In this document: positions 57,236 through 64,000 of the stretch, piece by piece
Position numbering within the stretch: the stretch's first letter is position 1
Layout: each line of letters opens with the position of its first letter
Assembly: GCF_041245805.1 (NCBI RefSeq)
Contig: NZ_CP162490.1
Coordinates: 2,705,001-2,769,000 of the forward strand
Source: Xanthomonas sp. DAR 34887
Lineage (GTDB): Bacteria > Pseudomonadota > Gammaproteobacteria > Xanthomonadales > Xanthomonadaceae
DNA length: 64,000 nt
Reading direction: 5' to 3'
Program-made: the position numbers and the translations under genes
The notes under the pieces: generated by a model
Database searches by the model: none
The model's input: the letters and a program-made list of their open reading frames with translations, nothing else
What the model was told of the DNA's origin: nothing

Positions 57236-59479
57236 ATGTCGTATCCGTCGCTCGTCGCCCGCCTGTCGGATCTGCCGCTGCGTCGCAAGTTCGTCTTGCA
57301 AACCCTGCTGCTCGGCGGCGGCATCGTGCTGCTGGCGATCATCGCCGCGCGCATGCAGTACGTGGATATCCGCAACACCCGCGAGCAGGCGCTGAAGAGC
57401 CAGATCGAGCTGGCGGTCGGCGTGGTCCAGGCCTATGCGGCCAAGGTGGACAGCGGGCAGATGCCGCTGGCCGAGGCGCAGCGCACTGCGCTGGCCACGC
57501 TGGAGTCGATGCGCGCCCGCGGTGGCGTGGACTATTTCTACGTGCACGACATGCATCCGACCATGCTGATGCACCCGACCCGCCACGATCTGGTCGGCAA
57601 GGACATCGGCAACGTGCTCAGCGCCGACGGCAAGCCGATCTTCCGCCAGTTCGCCGCGGCGGCCGCGGCCGGCGGCGGCTATGTGGACTACCTGTGGCCC
57701 AAGCCCGGCAGCGAGAAGCCGGTCGAGAAAGTCTCCTACAACGCGCCGTTCAAGCCCTGGAACTGGGTCATCGGCACCGGCGTGTACATGGACGACGTGC
57801 AGGCGCAGGCGCTGCTGTTCACCGGGGTGATGACCGTGGCCGGCGGCGTGCTGGTGCTGATCACCTTCGGCATCAACTGGCTGATCGGCAGCTCGGTGCT
57901 GGTGCCGGTGTCGCGCACGCTGCAGGCGATCCGCGCGGTCTCCAGGGGCGACCTGAGCGTGCGCATCGACAAGCCCGGACGCGACGAGACCGGGCAGATG
58001 CTGCGCGCCACCGGCGACATGATCCAGATGCTGGAACGCTTCTCCAGCGAGACCGCGAAGATGGCGCTGCTGCATGCGGACAAGGACATTTCCCACCGCA
58101 TGCCGCAGGATTTTCCCGGCGTCTACGGCGACCTGGCCACCGGCATCAACACCATGATGTTCGAGCACCTGGACGCCATCGTCGATGCGATCGCGGTGCT
58201 CAACGAATACGCCAACGGCGACCTGCGTCGCGATGCGCGGCGCCTGCCCGGCAGCCGCGCGGTACTGCACGAATCGATGGACGCGGCCAAGGCCAGCCTG
58301 CTGGCGATCAACACCGAGATCAAGCGCCTGGCCGCCGCGGCCGCGGCAGGCGACTTCAGTGCGCGCGGCGATGCGGCGCACTTCCAGCACGACTTCCGGC
58401 TGATGGTGCAGGACCTCAACGCGATGATGGAGGTCAGCGACCGCAACCTGGGCCAGCTGTCCACGCTGCTGCAGGCCATCGCCGCCGGCGACCTGAGCGT
58501 GCGCATGCAGGGCGAGTTCCGCGGCGTGTTCGCGACCATGCGCGACGACGCAAATGCCACCGCCGACCAGTTGGCGGACATCGTCGGCCGCATCCAGACC
58601 GCAGCGCTGAGCATCAACACCGCGACCACCGAGATCGCCGCCGGCAACGACGACCTGTCGCGGCGCACCGAGCAGCAGGCCGCCAGTCTGGAAGAGACCG
58701 CTGCCTCGATGGAGGAACTCACCTCCACCGTGAAGCAGAACGCCGAACATGCGCGCCAGGCCAATCAGCTTGCGGTCGGCGCGGCTGCGGTCGCTTCGCA
58801 AGGCGGCGACGTCGTCGGTCAGGTGGTGACCACGATGAGCGGCATCGAGACCTCCTCGAAGAGGATCGCCGACATCATCAGCGTCATCGACGGCATTGCC
58901 TTCCAGACCAACATCCTCGCCTTGAACGCGGCGGTGGAAGCGGCGCGCGCCGGCGAACAGGGCCGCGGCTTCGCCGTGGTCGCCTCGGAAGTGCGGACGC
59001 TGGCCCAGCGCTCGGCCAACGCCGCCAAGGAGATCAAGGGCCTGATCGACGACTCGGTGACCCGGGTCAGCGAAGGCTCGGCCCTGGTCGACCAGGCCGG
59101 CAAGACCATGCAGGAGATCGTGTCCTCGGTGCAGCGCGTCACCGACATCATGGGCGAGATCTCCGCCGCCTCGCAGGAGCAGTCCGCCGGCATCGAGCAG
59201 GTCAACCAGACCGTCACCCAGATGGACGAAGCCACCCAGCAGAACGCCGCCTTGGTCGAGGAAGCCAGCGCGTCGGCGCGGGCGCTGGAAGAAGAGGCGC
59301 GCCGGTTGAGCGAGGCCGCAGCGGTGTTCCGGCTCGGTACCGGCGGCGGACGTCCCGCTGCAACCGCGCCCGTTCGCGCCGCACCCACGCCGTCGCGTCC
59401 AGCAATGGCCAAACCCGCCTCGCGCCAGCCGGCGGGCAAGCATGTGGCGGTGGCCGAAACGGACTGGGCCGAGTTCTGA
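57236..59479 (+). CDS. Methyl-accepting chemotaxis protein Mcp10 (single-Cache sensor, five HAMP-like units)
   Basis: Chemoreceptor (747 aa). TM1 is about residues 17-39. The periplasmic domain (40-190) is of sCache_2 type, with YFYVHDMHPTMLMHP near residue 101, FKPWNWVIGTGVYMDD at its end and GKDIGNVLSADGKPIF between. Such domains often bind small carboxylates. TM2 is about 192-217. The HAMP-like ladder (SRGDLSVRIDKPGRDETGQM, ADKDISHRMPQDFPGVYGDL, ANGDLRRDARRLPGSRAVL and two more) is of the Mcp1/Mcp5 kind. MA is about 465-705. It ends TDWAEF. ATG by position 32 bases after a good promoter. Confidence 0.95.
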   Translation: MSYPSLVARLSDLPLRRKFVLQTLLLGGGIVLLAIIAARMQYVDIRNTREQALKSQIELAVGVVQAYAAKVDSGQMPLAEAQRTALATLESMRARGGVDYFYVHDMHPTMLMHPTRHDLVGKDIGNVLSADGKPIFRQFAAAAAAGGGYVDYLWPKPGSEKPVEKVSYNAPFKPWNWVIGTGVYMDDVQAQALLFTGVMTVAGGVLVLITFGINWLIGSSVLVPVSRTLQAIRAVSRGDLSVRIDKPGRDETGQMLRATGDMIQMLERFSSETAKMALLHADKDISHRMPQDFPGVYGDLATGINTMMFEHLDAIVDAIAVLNEYANGDLRRDARRLPGSRAVLHESMDAAKASLLAINTEIKRLAAAAAAGDFSARGDAAHFQHDFRLMVQDLNAMMEVSDRNLGQLSTLLQAIAAGDLSVRMQGEFRGVFATMRDDANATADQLADIVGRIQTAALSINTATTEIAAGNDDLSRRTEQQAASLEETAASMEELTSTVKQNAEHARQANQLAVGAAAVASQGGDVVGQVVTTMSGIETSSKRIADIISVIDGIAFQTNILALNAAVEAARAGEQGRGFAVVASEVRTLAQRSANAAKEIKGLIDDSVTRVSEGSALVDQAGKTMQEIVSSVQRVTDIMGEISAASQEQSAGIEQVNQTVTQMDEATQQNAALVEEASASARALEEEARRLSEAAAVFRLGTGGGRPAATAPVRAAPTPSRPAMAKPASRQPAGKHVAVAETDWAEF

Positions 59480-59486
59480 GCGCAAC

Positions 59487-59515
59487 GATGCGGTCCAGCC
59501 TACCGGACCCGCATC
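59487..59515 (+). terminator. Hairpin downstream of Mcp10
   Basis: Arms GATGCGG-TCC and GGA-CCCGCATC pair with one bulge around an 8-base loop, 8 bases after the stop. No clear T tract. Confidence 0.5.
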
Positions 59516-59546
59516 ACAGTTGTGCCCGTACGAGGTCCCGCCGATC

Positions 59547-59573
59547 TCAAGCGGCAGGCGTCGCGGTCGATAT
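59547..59573 (+). promoter_or_regulatory. Sigma-28 promoter of the orphan sensor gene / Mcp11
   Basis: TCAAGCGG-N11-GTCGATAT, right spacer, 66 bases before the ATG at 59639. Confidence 0.65.
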
Positions 59574-59638
59574 TGAATTAACGATGCGTGAATGCGATCG
59601 CCGCAGCCACCTCGTCATTGCCGCTTCGGGAGCCTGAG

Positions 59639-60208
59639 ATGCCGCGCTATACCGATCTGAAACCGTCCCTGCTCACGTCGCTGCTGTGCTTGCTCGGCTG
59701 CGCCGCGGTGATCGGGGTGGCACACCTGAGCACTCGCACGCTGGACGACTCGCGCCAGCACCTGCTGCAGTTGCAGACCCGGCAAGCGCCGTCGGCGATG
59801 GCCTTGCGCGAGCTGCGCGCGCAGCTGGCGGAATTGCGCCTCTACCAGCTGTCGCTGATCGCCGCGACCGGCGATCCCGCGGAAGTGGCCGACTGCGACC
59901 GGCGCATCGAACGCGCGCTGCGCGGCGCACGCGCGCAGGTGGCGCGGTACATCGCCACCGCGCCGAGCGGCGACGAGCGCCGCCGCTTCGCCACGGTCCA
60001 GGCGGAGCTGGACGCCTATCTGCAGTTGCACCGGCAGATCAGCAGCGCGGTGCATGCCGGCGACCGCGAACGCGCCCGCCAACTGTCCACGCAACAGGCG
60101 CTGCCGCAGCGTCGCGCCTTGTTCGCCGACCTGGAGGAACTGGGCCGTATCAACGCGGCACATGCGCTGCACCCGGAGGCCGCCGCGCCCGTCTACGTCG
60201 CCCGCTAG
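59639..60208 (+). CDS. Free-standing chemoreceptor sensor domain (4HB type, no signalling half)
   Basis: Membrane-anchored protein (189 aa) consisting of one N-terminal membrane helix (about residues 8-27, KPSLLTSLLCLLGCAAVIGV) and a helical periplasmic domain, then a stop. GGGAG at 59628-59632 supports this ATG over the GTG 17 codons earlier. The domain aligns with the sensor of Mcp11 next door: ALRELRAQLAELRLYQLSLI against ALAEVRAQLGEFRTYELAQI, and later ELDAYLQLHRQISSAVHAGD against KLDAYLQTNTLMGDALRAGD. It lacks TM2, HAMP and MA. The reading frame ends 52 bases before mcp11 and the gene keeps its own ribosome site, so it looks like a real gene rather than debris. It could modulate Mcp11 by heterodimerising or by sharing ligand; that is inference. 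Confidence 0.85.
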   Translation: MPRYTDLKPSLLTSLLCLLGCAAVIGVAHLSTRTLDDSRQHLLQLQTRQAPSAMALRELRAQLAELRLYQLSLIAATGDPAEVADCDRRIERALRGARAQVARYIATAPSGDERRRFATVQAELDAYLQLHRQISSAVHAGDRERARQLSTQQALPQRRALFADLEELGRINAAHALHPEAAAPVYVAR

Positions 60209-60260
60209 CCTCGCCGCGTTACTGCCTCGTCATCGCCCAATCCGCTGCACGGAAACGCCA

Positions 60261-62522
60261 ATGAACGTCTTCAACCACCTGAAAATCCGCGACAAGCTGA
60301 TCTTCGCATTCGCCCTGACCACGCTGCTGACGTTGATCCTTGGCGTTTTCACCTATTCGCGCACCACCATGTCGATGGCCGAACTCAGGCGCATCGAATC
60401 GGATTGGGTGCCGGCCACGCAGGCGCTGGCCGAAGTGCGCGCGCAGCTCGGGGAGTTCCGCACATACGAACTGGCGCAGATCGCGCGCGCCAACGACCCC
60501 GACGCGATGGCCGACTATTTCAAGCGCATGCAGAAGGTGCGCACGGAGGTGGCGAAGAACCAGGCCGTCATCGAGCGGGTGATGCTGGAAAAGACCCAGA
60601 AGCAGATGTATGCCGGGGTCAAGGAAAAGCTGGATGCCTACCTGCAGACCAACACGCTGATGGGCGATGCGCTGCGGGCCGGCGACGTCGCCGCCGCGCA
60701 GGTCATCTCCGACAAGCAGTCGCGGCCACTGCGGCGCGATCTGTTCGAGCGGATCGTGGCGCTGACCGACTACAACGTCGCCCAGCTGAACCAGGAGATG
60801 GACACCATCAACACGCAGCTGGCACGCACCAAGCTGCTGATCATGAGCCTGCTCGCGCTGGCCATCGCGGCTGCCGCCAGCGTCGGCTGGATGATTTCGC
60901 GCGGCATCGCGCGGCAGCTCGACGCGGCCCGGCAGCTGTCGCAGGCCATCGCCCGCGGCGAGCTGGACAGCGGCGTGCGTGCACGCTCCAACGACGAGAT
61001 CGGCCAGCTGATGGGCGACATGCTGGACATGCGCAGCCGCATCCGCGAAGTGATCGACGCGCAGAACCAGATGGCGCAACGCCACGAACAGGGCACGATC
61101 AGCTATCGCATGGACGCGAGCGCCTTCCCGGGCGACTACGGCAACATGGTCAGGGCCACCAACGACCTGGTCGCCTCGCACGTGGCGGTGAAGCTGCGTC
61201 TGGTGCAGATCATCCAGCGCTATGCGATCGGCGACCTGTCCGAGGACATGGAGCGCCTGCCCGGCGAGAAGGCCGTACTGACCGAGGCGATGGACACCGC
61301 CAAGGCCAACCTGACCGAGATGAACGCGCAGGTCAAGCAGCTGGCCGAGGCCGCAGCGGTCGGCAACTTCAGCGCGCGCGGCGACGCCGAGCGCTTCCAG
61401 TACGACTTCCGCACGATGGTGCAGAACCTCAACGCGATGATGGAGGTCAGCGACCGCACCCTCGGCGAATTGTCGCAGCTGCTGCAGGCCATTGCCGCCG
61501 GCGACCTGAGCGTGCGCATGCAGGGCGATTTCCACGGCGTGTTCGCCAGGATGCGCGACGACGCCAATGCCACCGCCGAGCAGCTGGCGGCCATCGTCGG
61601 CCGCATCCAGAGCGCGGCCGCCAGCATCAATGTCGCCTCTTCGGAAATCGCCGCCGGCAACGACGACCTGTCGCGCCGCACCGAGCAACAGGCGGCCAGT
61701 CTGGAAGAGACCGCCGCATCGATGGAAGAACTGACCTCCACCGTGAAGCAGAATGCCGAGCACGCGCGCCAGGCCAACCAGCTCGCGGTCGGCGCGGCAT
61801 CGGTCGCATCGCAGGGTGGCGACGTGGTCGGCCAGGTGGTGGCCACGATGAGCGGGATCGAGACCTCGTCGAAGAAGATCGCCGACATCATCAGCGTCAT
61901 CGACGGCATCGCGTTCCAGACCAACATCCTGGCGCTCAATGCCGCGGTGGAAGCGGCGCGTGCCGGCGAACAGGGCCGCGGCTTCGCCGTGGTCGCCAGC
62001 GAAGTGCGGACGCTGGCGCAGCGTTCGGCTGGCGCCGCCAAGGAGATCAAGGGCCTGATCGACGACTCGGTGACCCGCGTCGCCGAAGGTTCGGCGCTGG
62101 TCGATCGCGCCGGGCAGACCATGCAGGAGATCGTGTCCTCGGTGCAGCGTGTCACCGACATCATGGGCGAGATCTCCGCCGCCTCGCAGGAGCAGTCCGC
62201 CGGCATCGAGCAGGTCAACCAGACCATCACCCAGATGGACGAAGCCACCCAGCAGAACGCCGCCTTGGTCGAGGAAGCCACCGCCGCGGCGCGCACGCTG
62301 CAGGCCCAGGCCGGCCAGCTCAGCGCCACCGTCGCCGAGTTCAAGCTGGACCCGCAGGTCAGCGCAGCGGCAGCGCAGGCCGCGCCGATCGCAACGGCCA
62401 AGCCGTCCGCGCGCGCCAGGCCCTCGCCGGTGACCGGTGCGGCGCGTGCACCCACGCGCATCCGCAGCGCGGCGGGCACGGCACGCGCCAGCGCCGCCGA
62501 AGACCAGTGGCAGGAGTTCTGA
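60261..62522 (+). CDS. Methyl-accepting chemotaxis protein Mcp11 (4HB sensor, five HAMP-like units)
   Basis: Chemoreceptor (753 aa). ATG at 60261 gives MNVFNHLKIRDKLIFAFALT; an open frame upstream overlaps the orphan sensor gene in another phase and is rejected. TM1 is about residues 12-31, the 4HB_MCP-type sensor 32-190 and TM2 about 191-214. HAMP-like units are headed IARGELDSGV, EQGTISYRMDASAFPGDYG, AIGDLSEDMERLPGEKAVL, AVGNFSARGDAERFQYDF and AAGDLSVRMQGDFHGVF. MA is about 470-710. It ends DQWQEF. The ladder combines units of the Mcp2-like and Mcp1-like types, so it is a mosaic. Probably co-transcribed with the orphan sensor gene. Confidence 0.95.
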   Translation: MNVFNHLKIRDKLIFAFALTTLLTLILGVFTYSRTTMSMAELRRIESDWVPATQALAEVRAQLGEFRTYELAQIARANDPDAMADYFKRMQKVRTEVAKNQAVIERVMLEKTQKQMYAGVKEKLDAYLQTNTLMGDALRAGDVAAAQVISDKQSRPLRRDLFERIVALTDYNVAQLNQEMDTINTQLARTKLLIMSLLALAIAAAASVGWMISRGIARQLDAARQLSQAIARGELDSGVRARSNDEIGQLMGDMLDMRSRIREVIDAQNQMAQRHEQGTISYRMDASAFPGDYGNMVRATNDLVASHVAVKLRLVQIIQRYAIGDLSEDMERLPGEKAVLTEAMDTAKANLTEMNAQVKQLAEAAAVGNFSARGDAERFQYDFRTMVQNLNAMMEVSDRTLGELSQLLQAIAAGDLSVRMQGDFHGVFARMRDDANATAEQLAAIVGRIQSAAASINVASSEIAAGNDDLSRRTEQQAASLEETAASMEELTSTVKQNAEHARQANQLAVGAASVASQGGDVVGQVVATMSGIETSSKKIADIISVIDGIAFQTNILALNAAVEAARAGEQGRGFAVVASEVRTLAQRSAGAAKEIKGLIDDSVTRVAEGSALVDRAGQTMQEIVSSVQRVTDIMGEISAASQEQSAGIEQVNQTITQMDEATQQNAALVEEATAAARTLQAQAGQLSATVAEFKLDPQVSAAAAQAAPIATAKPSARARPSPVTGAARAPTRIRSAAGTARASAAEDQWQEF

Positions 62523-62546
62523 CGACGGCCGCGCCTTGTTCCGGCG

Positions 62547-62573
62547 TCAATTTCGCTCGGCGCCGGCCGATAA
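62547..62573 (+). promoter_or_regulatory. Sigma-28 promoter of cheR
   Basis: TCAATTTC-N11-GCCGATAA with a perfect -10 octet, 28 bases before the cheR ATG. Confidence 0.85.
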
Positions 62574-62601
62574 CCCGATAGACCGATTACCGCTGCGAGC
62601 C

Positions 62602-63468
62602 ATGGCCACTCCAACGTCTTCCCTGCCCCACCCCGGTTCCGACAATCGCGACTTCGAATTCAGCGATCGCGATTTCAAGCGGGTCTGTGACCTAATCTAC
62701 CAGAAGGCGGGCATCGCGCTGGCCCCGGCCAAGCGCGACATGGTCTATGGCCGCCTGTCGCGGCGCCTGCGCACGCTGGGCCTGCGCTCGTTCCGCGAGT
62801 ACCTGGACTGGCTGGAGCGCGACGGCGGCGACGAGTGGGAGGCGTTCACCAACGCGCTGACCACCAACCTGACCTCGTTCTTCCGCGAGCCGCACCACTT
62901 CGAGCGGCTGCGCGAGGAACTGCAGAAACATGCCGCCTCGGCGCCGTTGAAGATCTGGTCGTGCGCCTCGTCCACCGGCGAGGAGCCCTACTCGCTGGCG
63001 ATCACCGCCTGCGAGGCATTCGGCACGCTGACCCCGCCGGTGCGGATCCTGGCCACCGACGTGGACACCCAGGTGCTGGCGACCGCCTCGCGCGGCGTGT
63101 ACGCGGTCGATCGCATTTCCAGCCTGGACCCGGCGCTCAAGCGCAAGTACTTCCAGCGCGGCAGCGGCGCCAACGAAGGCCAGTGCCGGGTGGTGCCGGC
63201 GCTGCGCGAGCTGCTCGAGTTCCGCCAGTTGAACCTGCTGGAGCCGCGCTACGACGTCAGCGGCCCGTACCTGGCGCTGTTCTGCCGCAACGTGATGATC
63301 TATTTCGACAAGCCCACCCAGCGTGGCATCCTGTCGCGGCTGATCCCGCATCTGGATGACGAAGGCATGCTCTATACCGGCCATTCGGAAAACTACCTGC
63401 ATGCGGCCGACCTGATCCAGCCGTGCGGCCGCACCCTGTACCGGCGCGCCGCCAAGGCCCGCGCATGA
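62602..63468 (+). CDS. cheR: Chemoreceptor methyltransferase CheR
   Basis: S-adenosylmethionine-dependent methyltransferase (288 aa) that methylates receptor glutamates during adaptation. The N-terminal helical domain (about 18-75) has FKRVCDLIYQKAGIALAPAK and MVYGRLSRRLR. Then come TTNLTSFFREPHHFERLREE, the SAM-binding SCASSTGEEPYSLA, ATDVDTQVLATASRGVY, FRQLNLLEP and LFCRNVMIYFDKPTQ. The GHSENYL motif closes the fold. The ATG is the first in-frame codon after the promoter. Its stop overlaps the cheD ATG (ATGA). Eight of the 11 receptors upstream carry the pentapeptide that tethers it. Confidence 0.97.
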   Translation: MATPTSSLPHPGSDNRDFEFSDRDFKRVCDLIYQKAGIALAPAKRDMVYGRLSRRLRTLGLRSFREYLDWLERDGGDEWEAFTNALTTNLTSFFREPHHFERLREELQKHAASAPLKIWSCASSTGEEPYSLAITACEAFGTLTPPVRILATDVDTQVLATASRGVYAVDRISSLDPALKRKYFQRGSGANEGQCRVVPALRELLEFRQLNLLEPRYDVSGPYLALFCRNVMIYFDKPTQRGILSRLIPHLDDEGMLYTGHSENYLHAADLIQPCGRTLYRRAAKARA

Positions 63469-64000
63469 GAGCCGCCACGATGGTTGCGGATCAGGTGATG
63501 CGCTACCACGACACCCGCTTCCAGACCATTGCGGCCAAGCTGTTGCCGACCCAATACCTGGTGGTGGACGACGACACCGCGCTGACCACCATCCTCGGTT
63601 CCTGCGTGGCCGCCTGCATCCGCGACCCGCTGCTGAAGATCGGCGGCATGAACCATTTCATGCTGCCCGACGGCCAGAGCGGCGACGGCGCGCCGGCGCG
63701 CTATGGCAGCTACGCGATGGAAGTGCTGATCAACGACCTGCTCAAGCGCGGCGCCGCCCGCAACCGCCTGGAAGCCAAGGTGTTCGGCGGCGGCAACGTG
63801 CTCAAGGGCTTCACCAACAATCCGGTCGGCACGCGCAACGCCGAGTTCGTGCTGAACTACCTGAAAGCCGAGCAGATTCCGGTGGTGGCCGAGGACCTGC
63901 GCGGCATCCATCCGCGCAAGATCTGGTTCTTCCCCGCCACCGGCCGCGTGGTCGTGCAGCGCCTGCCGCATGCGCACGAAGAAGCCGAAATCGCCGCCGC
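63465..64000 (+). CDS. cheD: Chemoreceptor glutamine deamidase CheD (3' end cut by the window)
   Basis: Deamidase that converts receptor Gln to Glu and can interact with CheY-P phosphatases. At least 178 codons are visible and the frame is still open at 64000. Active-site features are present: ILGSCVAACIRDP (catalytic Cys in GSC) and GGMNHFMLP (His), with KVFGGGNVLKGFTNN and NAEFVLNYLKAEQIPVVAED downstream. ATG at 63465 overlaps the cheR stop; a second in-frame ATG at 63480 is possible. cheB probably follows beyond the window, as in other Xanthomonas, since it is absent here. Confidence 0.93.
   Translation, partial: MRAATMVADQVMRYHDTRFQTIAAKLLPTQYLVVDDDTALTTILGSCVAACIRDPLLKIGGMNHFMLPDGQSGDGAPARYGSYAMEVLINDLLKRGAARNRLEAKVFGGGNVLKGFTNNPVGTRNAEFVLNYLKAEQIPVVAEDLRGIHPRKIWFFPATGRVVVQRLPHAHEEAEIAA

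Noticed and set aside
59639..60300. Frameshift joining the short sensor gene to mcp11
   Set aside because: The short gene ends in its own stop and mcp11 has a complete TM1 and sensor of its own after a 52-base gap, so joining them would give two sensors in series.
29805..62522. Long near-identical DNA blocks as possible insertion sequences
   Set aside because: The blocks are the conserved signalling halves of paralogous receptors. No transposase, terminal inverted repeats or target duplications are seen.

Overview
The window is a high-GC gammaproteobacterial chromosome segment. The gene order, the FleN/FlhF pair, the tandem chemoreceptor array, the REP-like hairpins (TGTAGGAGCGGCTTCAGCC type) and the G-rich heptamer repeats all point to Xanthomonas or a close Xanthomonadaceae relative. 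Every gene I can support is on the + strand. It is one continuous flagellar and chemotaxis locus with 41 protein genes, the last (cheD) cut by the window edge. I see no rRNA, tRNA, IS element, phage or CRISPR.

Region 1 (1-6213) holds fliJ-fliK, then after a REP-like hairpin and a sigma-54 promoter, fliL-M-N-O-P-Q-R: hook-length control, motor switch and export gate. Region 2 (6279-12432) is an insertion between fliR and flhB. It holds two tandem paralogues, each a periplasmic beta-propeller plus Y_Y_Y domain plus GGDEF diguanylate cyclase, each behind its own sigma-28-like promoter. Region 3 (12472-21940) starts with a second sigma-54 promoter and carries flhB, flhA, flhF, fleN, fliA, cheY, cheZ and cheA. 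Region 4 (21947-26142) holds the motC-motD stator and a parC-parP pair for polar placement of chemotaxis arrays; the ParP-like protein contains five near-identical 35-residue repeats. The cheB gene found between cheA and motC in pseudomonads is absent from that spot.

Region 5 (26368-29134) is a STAS protein, a second CheY and a second CheA. Region 6 (29670-62522) is an array of 11 chemoreceptors (called Mcp1-Mcp11 here). Their sensor domains differ (4HB, CHASE3, dCache, sCache, Cache3-Cache2, and a long helical type), but the cytoplasmic halves are almost the same. Eight of them carry a ladder of five HAMP-like units; the other three carry HAMP-PAS-HAMP-HAMP. Between the receptors lie an outer-membrane protein gene, a YcgR-type PilZ brake, cheW, a secreted OB-fold-like protein and a free-standing chemoreceptor sensor domain with no signalling half. 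Region 7 (62547-64000) is cheR and cheD.

The regulatory picture is unusually legible. Two sigma-54 sites precede the fliL and flhB operons. I found 18 candidate sigma-28 (FliA) promoters, all but one with the 11-base spacer; FliA itself is encoded in the window. The late genes (cyclases, stator, receptors, cheW, cheR, ycgR) therefore look like one FliA regulon. The most interesting items are the orphan sensor-domain gene before Mcp11, the repeat-bearing ParP, the poly-HAMP receptors with selective loss of the C-terminal CheR-binding pentapeptide, and the paired propeller cyclases inside the flagellar operon.
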